64,000 nucleotides of DNA from positions 8,643,501-8,707,500 of the forward strand of contig BRKX01000004.1 of the NCBI GenBank assembly GCA_026008535.1. Reading direction: 5' to 3'. Position 1 is the first letter of the stretch, and every line of letters starts with the position of its first letter. This DNA is from Perilla frutescens (taxonomy: Eukaryota > Streptophyta > Magnoliopsida > Lamiales > Lamiaceae). Positions 23,003-35,772 of the stretch are shown here, one piece after another. Under the pieces are notes generated by a model. It searched no databases and was not told the origin of the DNA. It saw only the letters and a program-made list of their open reading frames with translations. A program made the position numbers and the translations under genes.

Positions 23003-23509
23003 TTCTACCCTCCATAATAAAAATTTCGTCCCAAAATTTGCGTACCTCTATAGGATAAATCAGGATACAACTTATTGATTCTGCTTTCAAGCTCCCAGTT
23101 AGCTTCCTCTCTCCCATTGTTATTCCATAGGACTTTCACTAGTGATATCTGTTTGTTCCTTAATTCTTAAACCCGACAGTTAAAAATAGCCTCTGGTCTT
23201 TCCTCATTAGATAAATCCTAGTTCAGGACTATTTCCTCATTCTTTATAACGTGCTTAGGATCCAACTTACACTTCCTCAACATTAAGATATCAATCACGT
23301 TATGAACCTTAACTAGAATCAGCAATATGACTAGTTTATAATCTACCTCATCATTCCTAGCTTAAGCACTATTTTTCTTAAGTCGTAAATCTTACTAAGA
23401 TGTATACCCTACCTTGGTCCAATTTAACTTGATGCGCATAACTCTTCATACGTTCTTCTTTACATATTTCTTCGAATATTCTTTAGCATCATCCTTTAAG
23501 TCGAGAAAA

Positions 23510-23531
23510 GAGAGAGAGAGAGAGAGAGAGA
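23510..23531. repeat. (GA)n microsatellite
   Basis: About eleven GA units. A shorter version is at the matching place in B internal region 2 (about 25541-25555). Confidence 0.9.
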
Positions 23532-24780
23532 ATAGATATCAATCCACTTGAATCAAAGCATATTATCTCCATCATCGTATACGTCACGCTGAACTTGAGA
23601 CATCCACTCTCGAACTTGTCCTTGCTCCTCGATCAGAAACATATGGAGGCAGATGTAGCGAGAACGGATCTATCATTCACGATTCTTTATAGACATTAAA
23701 AATTCTCCTAACATGCTCCTCAAATACATATACACGCGAACTGCATTTCCTAGAAATTCATATAACTCAAGCCATCTAAATGAATATACTTATCCACTCT
23801 AAGTTCTTTCTACGTTCAAGTCAACAAGGCACTACATAATTGTTCCCACCTTCTTAGTCAATCTGTTCTTTATAATCATTTATCAGATTCTCGGTTGAAC
23901 CGGAATTCAGATTTCCCAGACATCCCATTAAAACCATATGCGAACCACGGTCTTGCCGTGAGCCTTTTTTCATTTTGGATTAAATCCAAACATGACATAA
24001 CACATTCTTTTGAAATTTCACATCATAACAAATTGACACATTTCAGTGGAACCAATCCATGTGGGCTCATAATCCTGAACATGGAAAAAAACTTAATCAA
24101 CCTATGTTCCACAAGAATTTTAACAACCATCAACTTAAAATCCAATCTTGTGAATACGTCACAGCTTGCTATGTTCATCTACATTCTCAATCAATTCATT
24201 CTATGTTCACATTCCATTTGCATAAGCATTATGGGTTCCCATCACTTTAACATTCTCACATTCTAATCACTTACACATTATAACACTTCTAATCATAGGG
24301 CATTGATTACTATCATCACACTTTCTTTTGGAACATATCATGGACATATATTCTCATTCAAAACATCACTTTTCATTTCAAACATAATGGACATATAGTC
24401 ACATTTAAAATAATCATTCAATACCATCTAGGCATAAAATCCCACAATTTTACAATCATGGACAAGAGTCCCTTCCATTCATAACCATCATCATATGGAC
24501 ACATAGTCCCAAAATGATACCATTATCCTTTTGAAACCATCATTGGCGCGACTTTTCATAAATACCACCAATGTGGAGAATGGTCCTTATCCACATTTCC
24601 TTTTTTGAAATCAGCAAACATCATTGAATCTCAAAAAAAAATTTAACTCGCGTATCTTTCTTTTTGAAGTAGATGAGTGCGGTGCAGACAACGTTCTAGG
24701 GCTATCCGACAATCAATTAAGAGACTACACTGAGAACTTGAATTAATCAACAATATTACAGGCCTGCAGAGTTGCAGCCT

Positions 24781-24792
24781 GCTCTGATACCA
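24781..24792 (-). other. Primer binding site of B unit 1
   Basis: Minus strand TGGTATCAGAGC, a perfect complement to the initiator methionine tRNA 3' end, a few bases after the LTR end. It marks the neighbour at 24796 as a 5' LTR. Confidence 0.9.
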
Positions 24793-24795
24793 CTC

Positions 24796-25095
24796 TGTAA
24801 CATCCCGGTCCCGGGAAAAGGACAGGGGACCGGTGCGCTACTTGGGGAAAGTGGGGAGGGGTTGTTGAACAGAAGCAATCAAATAAATAGGGTTAGTGCC
24901 CCAAAAATTTGGGCAGCATAACCTCTATAAATGGATCAATCCACACTTTTAAAGCGTATGGAATGACTTAAACCAGATACCATGACTCTTAGAATAAACC
25001 CAAGAAAGTAAAATTCAATGTAAATAATAACAGTTCAAAGGTTAACTATTAATAGGTTAGGCATGAAAAAGGCCAGACGGATGTCTGTCCAAATA
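24796..25095 (-). mobile_element. B LTR copy 2, truncated and shared
   Basis: Starts TGTAACATCCCGGTCCCGG and matches the first 300 bases of B LTR 1, then jumps at 25095/25096 into B internal sequence corresponding to about 23065. The deletion removed about 1.9 kb of LTR, the polypurine tract and 62 internal bases; the join has a 3-base overlap (ATA). It is 5' LTR of unit 1 and remnant 3' LTR of unit 2. Confidence 0.85.
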
Positions 25096-26162
25096 CAACT
25101 TATTGATTCTGCATTCAAGCTCCCAGTTAGCTTCCTCTCTCCCATGGTTATTCCATAGGACTTTCACTAGTGATATATGTTTGTTCCGTAATTCTTAAAC
25201 CCGTCGGTCAAAAATAGTCTCTGGTCTTTCCTCATTAGATAACTCTTAGTTCAGGACTATTTCCTCATTCTTTATGACGTGCTTAGGATCCAACTTACAC
25301 TTCCTCAACATTAAGACATCAATCACGTTATGAACCTTAACTAGAATCAGCAATATGACTAGTTTATAATCTACCTCATCATTCCTAGCTTAAGCACTAT
25401 TTTTCTTAAGTCGTAAATCTTACTAAGATGTATACCCTACCTTGGTCCACTTTAACTTGATGCGCATGACTCTTCATACGTTTTTATTTGCATATTTCTT
25501 CGAATATTCTTTAGCATCATCCTTTAAGTCGGGAAAAGAGAGAGAGAGTGAGAGAATAGATATCGATCCACTTGAATCAAAGCATATTATCTCCATCATC
25601 GTATATGTCACCCTGAACTTGAGACATCCACTCTCGAACTTGTCATTTCTCCTCGATCAGAAACATATAGAGGCAGATGTAGCGAGAACGGATCTATCAT
25701 TCACGATTCTTCATAGACATTAAAAATTCTCCCAACATGCTCCTCAAATGCATATACATGTGAACTGCATTTCCTAGAAATTCATATAACTCAAGCCATC
25801 TAAATGAATATACTTATCCACTCTAAGTTCTTTCTACGTTCAAGTCTACAAGACACTACATAATTGTTCCCATCTTCTTAGTCAATCTGTTATTTATAAT
25901 CATTCATCAGATTCTCGGTTGAACCGGAATTCAGATGTCCCAGACATCCCATTAAAACCATATGCGAACCACGGCCTTGCCGTGAACCCTCTTTCATTTA
26001 GGATTAAATCCAAACATGACATAACACATTCTTTTGAAATTTCACATCATAACAAATTGACACATTTTAATGGAACCAATCCATGTGGGCTCATAATCCT
26101 GAACATGGAAAAAAACTTAATCAACCTATGATCCACAAGAATGTTAACAACCATCAACTTAA
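25096..26162 (-). mobile_element. B internal region 2, left half
   Basis: Closely repeats 23065-24130, including the degenerate pol end, the GA repeat and the same non-coding tail. It is interrupted at about 26162 by element D and resumes at 41818. Confidence 0.85.
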
Positions 26163-26253
26163 CAAAACATAGGTACGGCTGGCCAAATTCGGCTGTCTTC
26201 AGGGTGAAATCACCTGTTGAACATTTTCCGGTTTTGCCGTTTCTTCAAATTTT
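26163..26253 (+). mobile_element. Element D 5' fragment
   Basis: About 90 bases between B sequence and element C that continue across C at 35551. No LTR or primer site precedes it, so the 5' LTR of D is deleted. Confidence 0.6.
26249..26253. repeat. Target site duplication of element C (left)
   Basis: CCTTT, repeated at 35546-35550. Confidence 0.92.
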
Positions 26254-27700
26254 CCTACCTTTTGTTGGGGTTTTTTCAAATTAAACCACCGCAGGATCAT
26301 TTGGTTGTTCATTAATCCGTGTTCATGCAAATCATAATTTTATGTAACATGCATGTTTATCACAGTCTATACAAAAAGCATGCAAAGCAGATTCGAATCT
26401 AATAAAGCGGAAGACATAGAAACGAATCTACTTACAAATCGATAGACGGTATGTGGACAAGATTAAAGATCTAATCTTGCTGTTGAATGAATACTGTGAC
26501 AGGCACCACCTAGCTCAAAATTTCGACCACCACAAATTCTACTCCAAGATCTTCTGTTGTATTCCCGGACTGTATCTAGATTCAGAGTGGGCTGAAATCT
26601 ACTAGATAGAGTTGTGAAATCTGTGGATAACTTTGAGAGACAAAGAGGGGCTGATTATTATTGTATAAATTTCACCCCCCCTTCCCCTATTTATAGGGAG
26701 GGTGGCGAAAATTAGATCTCCAAACCCTACTGGGTTTGGGCCTCTATCTCAAGTTCAATATCCAGTCCACTATCAGTCAATTGGGCTACAACAGGGATCT
26801 AGAAGAATATTAAATTGGCCCACTAATTTATTTAATATCCAATATCCAATAAACCTAGGATATAATTAAATAAATTAAGTTTTACTTTTATTCCACTAAA
26901 GAAGTAAAACTGACCTACCAATTTAATACATATTTACGAATATGCTTTCTCCTTTAGTCCAGCCATTCCCCGTGTTTAAGATATAATGTTCATTAATTTA
27001 TTATGTAAGCCTCTGACAGCTATAGTTAATTAACATCTAAAACCTTGAGTAGTACCACACAAGCTTTATTCATGTACGGAATAAATTCCACCTGCAGGGT
27101 TTCAACATGAACTTGTGCTTCCTCAAGAGAACATCATCAACCTAGCGCACCAGGACACAGTGCTCATGCATACTGCTCGAGACATCATGTATACATTGTT
27201 ATTACCCAAGATATCGAATTCGATCTACGAAAAGATCTCACCCATTGATAAATCAAAGTAATAAACAAGACACACATATGCTCGCCAATATCACATGAGT
27301 TCAGAACCCGAACTCTATGGATCTTTATTCTCTCAGTAACTGGGTCAGAGACAGAGAATAGTATCCTATCGGGATCCTCCTCAATACACTAACTAGTGTA
27401 TTAGAATAATCAGTTAGTCAAGATAAACTAACTTATCAGATTATCCTATGGTGTACCGATGGTGTGTTCAGGACCATCTAAGCCGTGAGCTCTTTAATAA
27501 ATTACAAGGTTCTAATGATATGATCTTACCGTGTGACTCCCCACACCATATCATCTACAATGTAAGTATATGGAACATTACATAAAACAATTATAGAACA
27601 TAATCTAAATGCAAACAGTGACTGCAATAACTTTCATTTCATATCATCATATCATCAGAAAAGTATACAAAGACAAGTCTTCCAGTATACAAAACTAACA
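26254..27700 (-). repeat. Element C 3' LTR (left)
   Basis: 1447 bp, near-identical to the right copy, with a minus-strand TATA box (TATAAATAGG, 26687-26697). Confidence 0.95.
26687..26697 (-). promoter_or_regulatory. TATA box, left LTR C
   Basis: Minus strand CTATAAATAGGGG; the same motif occurs at 34532-34541 in the right LTR. Confidence 0.6.
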
Positions 27701-27712
27701 ATCTCCCACTTA
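27701..27712 (-). other. Polypurine tract of element C
   Basis: Minus strand AAGTGGGAGAT next to the TGTTAGTTTTG start of the 3' LTR. Confidence 0.8.
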
Positions 27713-27776
27713 TACTTGAAGCATGTCTTTCAAGCATAATAAATAACTAGCTAACTCTCCAATCAAAACTATCAAC

Positions 27777-30700
27777 TCAAACTGCATCCCTAGGTCTGCA
27801 TCTCACTCCCATTTTCTCCACGTGACCATCAAAGGTCTTAGCCGCCAGGCTCTTCATGAATGGATCAGCCAGGTTGTCCTCCGATGCAATCATGACCACT
27901 GCCACGTCTCCTCTCTTAACGATTTCTCGTATAAGATGGTACTTTCTCTCTATGTGTTTACTTGCCTTGTGGGCTCTTGGTTCCTTCGAATTTGCCACTA
28001 CACCAGAGTTATCACAGTATATCGTGATAGTCTTAGGCAAATCAGAAACCACGCCCAAGCCCACTAGGAACCCGTGGAGCTAGACAGCCTCTTTTGCAGC
28101 CTCAAAGGCAGCTACATACTCAGCTTCCATGGTGGAATCCGCAATGCATTTCTGCTTAATGCTCCTCCATGCGATGGCTCCACCTCCTAGTGTAAACACA
28201 TAGCCTGAGGTAGACTTACTCTGATCTTTGTCGGATTGAAAATCTGAGTCCGTGTAACCCAAAGGTACTAGACTATCAGAGCGGAAAACCAACATGTAGT
28301 CTCGAGTCCGTTTAAGGTACTTGAGAATGTTTTTGACCGCAGTCCAGTGACCTTGTCCAGGGTTAGACTGATAACTGCTGACCATGCCAACGGCATAGCA
28401 TATATCAGGCCTAGTGCATAGCATAGCATACATCAAACTTCCCACAGCCGAAGCATATGGTACTTTCTTCATTTCCTCTATCTCAGACTGTGTTTGGGGA
28501 CACATTTCCTTAGATAGATGAATTCCATGTCTGTAAGGTATAAAACCTTTCTTGGAATCTTGCATGCCAAACCTAGCTAGCACTATATCGATATAAGTCG
28601 TCTGGGACAGAGATAACATCCTTTTCTGGCGATCACGAATGAACTTGATGCCAAAGACATGTCCGGCTTCACCCAGATCCTTCATATCGAACTGCTCGGA
28701 CAGCCACATCCTAATGTTTGACAACGCCTTCTAACTGTTTCCAATAAGCAAGATGTCATCAACATAAAGTACGAGGAATGCCACCACGTTTCCGTCACAT
28801 TTCTTGTACACACAGCTCTCATCCGGACTTTGCACGAATCCATATGACTGGATAACCTCATCAAATCGGATGTTACAAGACCTCGATGCCTGCTTAAGTC
28901 CATAAATGGATCTCTTAAACTTACACACCAAGTGCTCTTGGCCCTTAGCAATGAATCCCTCTGGTTGTTTCATGTGAATGTTTTTCTCAAGACTTCCGTT
29001 TACGAAAGCTGTCTTGACATCCATCTGCCAGATCTCATAATCTAAATGAGTGGCAATAGACAAGAGAATCCGGATTTACGTAAGCATGGCTACCGGCAAA
29101 ATAGTTTCCTCATAATCGATCCCTTCTTTCTAAGTATATCCTTTTGCCACCAATCTAGCTTTGAAGGTTTCAACCTTCCAATCAGATCCTCTCTTGCGCT
29201 TGTAGACCCACTTACAGCCAATGGGTTTTACCCCATCTAGTGGTTCTACAAGTTCCCAGACTTGATTGCGATCCATAGATCCAATCTCAGACTCGATTGC
29301 AGTTTTCCAAGAATCTGCATCTTTATCTCGAATTGCCTCGTCATAGGTCCTGGGATCCAATTCATTGAGACCCTCTAGGAAATCAGAAGCCTCTCCCAGA
29401 ATAATGAATCTATTAGGTTGGCGTATAACCCTCCCACTGCGATGAGGCAGTTCCTGTACTTCTGTGACACGTTGTGCAGTGTTTGGTGGTTCATCTTCTT
29501 GTACAACCGGTATAGGATTCGATCCACCCCTTAACTCTTCAAGGATGATGTGACTCCTTGATTTGTGGTTTATGACATAGTCTTCCTCTAAGAATCGAGC
29601 ATTGGTGCTAACAATGATCTTCTGATCCTTAGGACTATAAAACAAACCACCTTTCGTTCCTCTAGGATATCCAACGAACAGCCTTACATCAGTACGAGGA
29701 GCCAGCTTATCAGCTTCCTTGTCCAACACGTGTGCTGGGCTACCCCAAATCTGAATATGGTTCAAACTGGGCTTTCGTCCAGTCCATAGTTCTGTAGGTG
29801 TAGCAGGAACTGATTTCGATGGAACCAAGTTAAGAATATAGGCTGCTGTTGCCACGCCATTCTGTTGTGGCGTTCCAGGCACAGTCAACTGGGATGTAAG
29901 CCCACTCTCTGACATGTAATCCCTAAATTCGCTTGAGAGGTACTCGCCACCATGATCAGAACGTAGTGACTTGATACTTCTGCCTGTTCGTTTCTCCGCT
30001 TCCGCCTTAAACTCTTTGAATTTCTCAAAGCATTCAGACTTGCGACGTAACAGGTAGATATAACCGTATCTAGAGTAATCATCAATGAGAGTGATGAAAT
30101 ACTCGAACCCTCCTCGAGCTTGAACTGACATAGGGTCTCATAGGTCAGAGTGAATCAAATCTAATAGCCCTTCGGATCTATTTCCTTTTGACTGGAAAGG
30201 ACGCTTGGTCATTTTACCTTCCAAACAGGATTCATACAAAGGAAATGATTTTAGTACCAAAGAAGACAATGGTCCATTATTTACAAGCCTTTGTATCCTC
30301 TTAAGGTTAATATGACCTAGCCTTAGATGCCAAAGATAGGTTTGATTCAATTCCGAAGGTTCTTTTCTCTTGTTAGGGTTTATGATCGATGTATTCAACA
30401 GTTGTCTATGCGTAGTATTTTCAGTTGGTTTAAGAAAGTATAAGTGTCCATCCAATGTTCCAGAACAGATAAAATGTTTACCACTAAAGATAACTACTTT
30501 GTTATCAAAAGAAACAGAATATCCATCCATAATCAATTTAGAAACTGAAATTAAGTTTCGCCTAAAACCAGGCACATAAAGACAATCTTTCAAAACCAAA
30601 GTTCTATCACTACTGAAAGGTAAAACAACGTCTCCCACTGCAACAGCCGCCACTCTCGTAGCATTGCCCATGTAGACGGTGATCTCATTCTCACTCAGCT

Positions 30701-31628
30701 GTCTTTTTACCATGAACCCCTGTAAAGACATGGAAACATGATCAGTAGCTCCAGTATCTACTACCCATGACTGGGTAGAACAAGTTGCTAAACATGTTTC
30801 CACAACCAGAGTGCGAAATGTACCTCTCTTCTTCTTCTTGTTAGGACACGCCGCCTTCCAGTTACCTGGTTGGCCACACTTGAAGCACTTAGTCTTCGAC
30901 TTGAATTCCTCAGGAGGAATCTTTGCCTTTGGCTTCTTCACCTTAGGCGCCTCATCTGCAGCCTTCTTAGGTGCGTTTCTCTTCTTCCTTTTTCCACCAG
31001 AAGAAGACGCTCCTTTTTCAGATATGTGGGCCTCAGGATTGCTCTTTTGGAGGTAATTCAGCCGCCTGAAGATCTATGAGCAGTTCAGTCAGGCTGACAT
31101 CCCTTTTAATCATGTTAAAATTCAGCCTGAACTGCTCAAACTTCGAAGACAAGCTATGAAGAACAATGTCGATTTGAGAATCGCCATCTAGTTCTCCACC
31201 CAAGGTCTCGATCTCAGATAAATACTCCATCATCATCAGAACGTGATCCCTAACAGGTGTGGAGTCAGACATTCTCGCATCCATTAGCTTCTTCATTGCC
31301 AAATGGCGTGCCGAGCGGTTCTGATGACCGAATAGCTGCCTAAGGTTGTACATGATATCATAAGCGGCTCATGTTGATGTTGCAACACACTTGACATAGA
31401 TGCCAAGATGTAACAGCGCACTATCTCATTAGACCTAAGCCACTTATCATATGCAACCTTTTGGGCTTCGTCAGAACCCTCATCTGGCGTCTGAGGACAA
31501 ACCTCTTCAAGCACAAACTTGTGTCCCTCAGCAACAAGAACCAAGTTAAGGTTACGAATCCAGTCATTGTAGTTTTCACCGACAAGTTTGTTTTCTTTGA
31601 GGATTGAGGACAGATTGGAGAGTGCCAT
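27777..31628 (-). pseudogene. gag-pol: Element C gag-pol (broken, integrase deletion)
   Basis: A single minus-strand polyprotein starting MALSNLSSILKENKL at 31628. Gag has a UBN2-type core (NDWIRNLN, RCYILASM, MDARM); two opposite frameshifts near 31372 and 31040 put the middle of gag in another frame. The zinc knuckle CFKCGQPGNWKAAC (about 30880) has Asn in place of the conserved His. Protease: VVDTGATDH near 30750. Pre-integrase: WHLRLGH. Integrase keeps both aspartates (IHSDL, RSDHGGEYL), but NGVA is joined to TAAYILN near 29850, so about 33 residues including the catalytic glutamate are missing in frame. Reverse transcriptase has YVDD near 28770; RNase H (YTDSDFQSD, STMEAEY) ends near 27777. 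In-frame stops occur near 30135, 29128, 29068, 28730 and 28080. Confidence 0.92.
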
Positions 31629-34093
31629 TGATGATATGAAATAACTGAAATTAAACATGCAATACAGTCACATAACACATTTAGGATAAACAGTATATAA
31701 TCGAAAGCCTCATAAAAATTATATACTTTTCCACCGACACTTTAAAAACATCTTTTATAAGCCACGATAGTGTGGATGTTTATAAAATCCATTCTTAAAT
31801 AGGTTAAACCTTTAATTTGCCTCCAGTTGAGTTTCCTTACAACAAGCAAATTAATAGCCGGATAATTAACACGGTCATGTAATCGTCTAACTAATAAGCC
31901 ACGATCGTGTGGACGTTTATCAATAAATTACATCTAAGTGTGCACACCATTATCTTCGCACCAAGAGCACTATTCGAATTTAACCGCTCCAGATGGAGGA
32001 GTCAGTTAGTCCTAATAGTGTTCTACAGCTATCCATTTAGGAGATTTAATTTCTAGAGAAATCTGTGATATGACACATCCGATATGGAGGAAGACCGATG
32101 TCAACGCGCATGCCCATCACTTCTCAATTTAAACCAGATTTTAATGGAGACCGTATGAGATTTCTACATACTTTGGTATGAATCTCTCCCACTTAGTTAT
32201 TTATGTTTGAGGTTTCATTTTATCCCATTATCGAACATGCAAAACATCACATAAAATGATAAACATCCATTGCATGCTTCAACATAATAAGCAACAATAA
32301 TATTCCAAATATCATGGCTTATATCTCATGTTGATTGATGAGATAAAACTGGAAAGTCAGCTCCGGAATCAGGGCTTGGATCGCCGCCCCCTCACCGCGC
32401 CTCGCCGAAAAACCTAGCTCCATTTAGGGTTTCGGGACATGAACTGGTGAACCTTCCTTTTTGGTGCTGAACCACTTTCCTTCTTTTGAGTTGATCTCCG
32501 ATCTTTATTCAATACAGACTATCTATTCCGAAAGGAAAAATCTAATATTGCTAGAATAAAAATTACAACTCAAAAACTCGTCTAACAACTTTATATCTAT
32601 TACATTAAACCAACGTAAAATAAAACCTAGACCTAATCCATGGATTTTCTCATGGATTAAAATCACGCAGCCAAACCGGCATACGGCCAACATTTATTCA
32701 ACATAAACATACATCACATAAAATAAAAGAGCCATGATAGTTGGTAAACCTGCAAACAAACACAGTCTACAAAACCAACAATCATGTATTATATGATTCA
32801 CATAAAATAACATATGATATCTATGCATGAATATTAAATAATAATCAAATTTTACAATTAAATAAATTAATTAATTCGATATTATCCACAAGATAAAAAT
32901 TGGAAATTAAAATAATTATCCACCAATTTTAAACTTGTATATTTTGAAAATAATTACAAAATAAATCTGAAAATTATTAATAATTATCCACCAAATTTAT
33001 TTAATATTTTCAAGCCACCCTAATTAAATAATAATTGGATATATTGATATAAATCAAGAATCTAATCCAAATATTATCCATAAGAATCTAAATCTTCTAG
33101 GATAAGGTTTGAAGATTTGATTCCTATCCAAAATCTTCCAAAACCTATCCAAAATTAAATTCTTATCACAATTGGATTTTGATAATTATTTATATATATC
33201 CAAAATCACCTTATCCAATTTTTAACCTATAGATTTCAAAAATTACTAGAGTAATAAATCTGGAAATTTGATCCACTTCAAATTCTTCCAAATTTAAAAT
33301 TCTATTTACAAATCCATTTAGATTAAAATAGGTAAATTAAGATATACATCAAATAACATAAAATCTTAATCCAATCTTCATAATTTTCGACCACCACTAT
33401 TAAATAAATCTGGAAATTTAATTTTCATTAAAGTTTCCTCCAAATTTAATTAATAAAATCGAAAATTACATTAAATAACATATTTGGAAATTTTGACATA
33501 AATCAAAAAACTATTCCAAATAATAAACATAAGTTTCGAAAATTACAAGGAGTAATAATTTGGAAACTTGATCCACTTCAAACTCTTCCAAATTAATTAT
33601 CCTAATTTCAAAACCTATCTAGATTAGAATTAGGTAACTTTTGATATACATCAAAAATCACCTATCCCAATTCTAATCACTTCAATTTTCGATCCCTACT
33701 CCAAATAAAAGCTAGAAATTTGATCTTGATCAAAACATCATCCACTCTTTAATTAAAAGGATCGAAAATATTAAACAAAAATTAGGGAATTTTTAACACA
33801 TCAAATTCGAAAATTTGATCTCCAAATTTTCGACCCCTATGAGAATTAAATCTGGAAATTTGAAGAACATCAAATATCATCCCAAATTTAATCCATAGTG
33901 ACTGAAAATTCAAGTGCCCTCAAAACTAGAATTCTTGATTTTTACATCTCAAATTCTTCCAAGTTTTGAATACCATAAAATAGAAATACATAGCCAATTA
34001 AATCTGAAAATTTAAATACCATAAATTTATCAACAAATTAATTATGCAATTCGAATTCATGCCCGGATTAATCCTAGAACAGTGCAAAAATCC
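31629..34093 (-). other. Long untranslated leader of element C
   Basis: 2.4 kb between primer site and gag, without coding potential. Most is very AT-rich and contains degenerate repeated modules around TCTGGAAATTTGAT and TTCTTCCAAATT (about 33260, 33410, 33560, 33710, 33850). A short GC-richer patch lies at 32380-32450. Copia leaders are usually a few hundred bases, so this is long. Confidence 0.75.
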
Positions 34094-34105
34094 GCTCTGA
34101 TACCA
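34094..34105 (-). other. Primer binding site of element C
   Basis: Minus strand TGGTATCAGAGC, perfect for initiator methionine tRNA, two bases from the 5' LTR end. Confidence 0.93.
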
Positions 34106-34107
34106 GT

Positions 34108-35545
34108 TGTTGGGGTTTTTTCGAATCAAACCACCGCAGGATCATTTGGTTGTTCATTAATCCGTGTTCATGCAAATCATAATTTTATGTAACATGCATG
34201 TTTATCACAGTCTATACAAAAAGCATGCAAAGCAGATTCAAATCTAATAAAGCGGAAGACATAGAAACGAATCTACTTACAAATCGATAGACGGTCTGTG
34301 GACAAGATTAAAGATCTAATCTTGCTGTTGAATGAATACTGTGACAGGCGCCACCTAGCTCAAAATTTCGACCACCACAAATTCTACTCCAAGATCTTCT
34401 GTTGTATTCCCGGACTATATCTAGATTCAGAGTGGGCTGAAATCTACTAGATAGAGTTGTGAAATCTGTGGATAACTTTGAGAGACAAAGAGGGGCTGAT
34501 TATTATTGTATAAATTTCGCCCCCCCTTCCCCTATTTATAGGGAGGGGGGCGAAAATTAGATCTCCAAACCCTACTGGGTTTGGGCCTCTATCTCAAGTT
34601 CAATATCCAGTCCACTATCAGTCAATTGGGCTACAATAGGGATCTAGAAGAATATTAAATTGGCCCACTAATTTATTTAATATCCAATATCCAATAAACC
34701 TAGGATATAATTAAATAAATTAAGTTTTACTTTTATTCCACTAAAGAAGTAAAACTGACCTACCAATTTAATACATATTTACGAATATGCTTTCTCCTTT
34801 AGTCCAGCCATTCCCCGTGTTTAAGATATAATGTTCATTAATTAATTATATAAGCCTCTGACAGCTATAATTAATTAACAACTAAAACCTTGAGTAGTAC
34901 CACACAAGCTTTATTCATGTACGGAATAAATTCCACCTGCAGGGTTTCAACATGAACTTGTGCTTCCTCAAGAGAACATCATCAACCTGGCACACCAGGA
35001 CACAGTGCTCATGCATACTGCTCGAGACATCATGTATACATTGTTATTACCCAAGATATCGAATTCGATCTACGAAAAGATCTCACCCATTGATAAATCA
35101 AAGTAATAAACAACACACACATATGCTCGCCAATATCACATGAGTTCAGAACCCGAACTCTGTGGATCTTTATTCTCTCAGTAACTGGGTCAGAGACAGA
35201 GAATAGTATCCTATCGTGATCCTCCTCAATACACTAACTAGTGTATTAGAATAATCAGTTAGTCAAGATAAACTAACTTATCAGATTATCCTACGGTGTA
35301 CCGATGGTGTGTTTAGGACCATCTAAGCCATGAGCTCTTTAATACATTACAAGGTTCTAATGATATGATCTTACCGTGTGACTCCCCACACCATATCATC
35401 TACAATGTAAGTATATGGAACATTGCATAAAATAATTATAGAACATAATCTAAATGCAAACAGTGACTGTAATAACTTTCATTTCATATCATCATATCAT
35501 CAGAAAAGTATACAAAGATGAGTCTTCCAGTATACAAAACTAACA
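34108..35545 (-). repeat. Element C 5' LTR (right)
   Basis: 1438 bp partner of the left LTR, starting TGTTGGGG directly beside the primer site. Confidence 0.95.
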
Positions 35546-35550
35546 CCTTT
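35546..35550. repeat. Target site duplication of element C (right)
   Basis: CCTTT, partner of 26249-26253. Confidence 0.92.
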
Positions 35551-35731
35551 TCACCCCTACAGCTGACCTTTACCCTTTATAGCCTTCGTGGTGTTTTGTG
35601 TACCCCGTGGTACTTTGGAAGTCACGTTTGAGCTCTTGACTAGAGTTAGATGAGCTAGTATTAGTTCTACCGAGTATTTGAAGTCCAGAGTTGAGTGGTA
35701 TACATGAGAGTTAAAAAAAAAGTGCGGCCCT

Positions 35732-35766
35732 ATTCTTTTGTTTTCTTTTGTTTCATTGTTTTGCAG
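35732..35766 (+). promoter_or_regulatory. Possible 3' splice site before element D gag
   Basis: A T-rich stretch ends TTGTTTTGCAG at 35766, followed by GTACCT and the gag ATG at 35773. This fits a plant intron acceptor. No donor was identified, so splicing is only a suggestion. Confidence 0.3.
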
Positions 35767-35772
35767 GTACCT

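Larger units (their letters stand above)
23003..24795 (-). mobile_element. B internal region 1, non-autonomous
   Basis: About 1.8 kb between two B LTRs. The first bases give the minus-strand polypurine tract (GGAGGGTAGAA). Positions about 23040-23420 resemble the end of the element A polyprotein gene (chromodomain region) at nucleotide level but are full of stops. The remainder shows no coding, only AT-rich DNA and a GA microsatellite (23510-23531). It ends at a perfect primer site (24781-24792). There is thus no gag, protease, reverse transcriptase or integrase, and movement would need proteins supplied by another element. The similar termini make element A relatives candidate helpers. Confidence 0.8.
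26254..35545 (-). mobile_element. Ty1/copia element C, complete ends
   Basis: Two LTRs (26254-27700, 34108-35545) with TGTTGGGG...ACTAACA ends are flanked by CCTTT duplications. Between them are a minus-strand primer site, a 2.4 kb leader, a gag-pol gene in copia order and a polypurine tract. The LTRs differ at roughly 27 of 1440 positions by eye (about 2 percent), making C the youngest element visible here. It sits inside the 5' leader of element D. Stops, a compensated frameshift in gag and a deletion in integrase make it non-autonomous. The clade within copia was not assigned. Confidence 0.95.

Noticed and set aside
24781..24792. tRNA gene fragment
   Set aside because: Only the 12-base primer complement is present, at the expected place beside an LTR; no tRNA fold.
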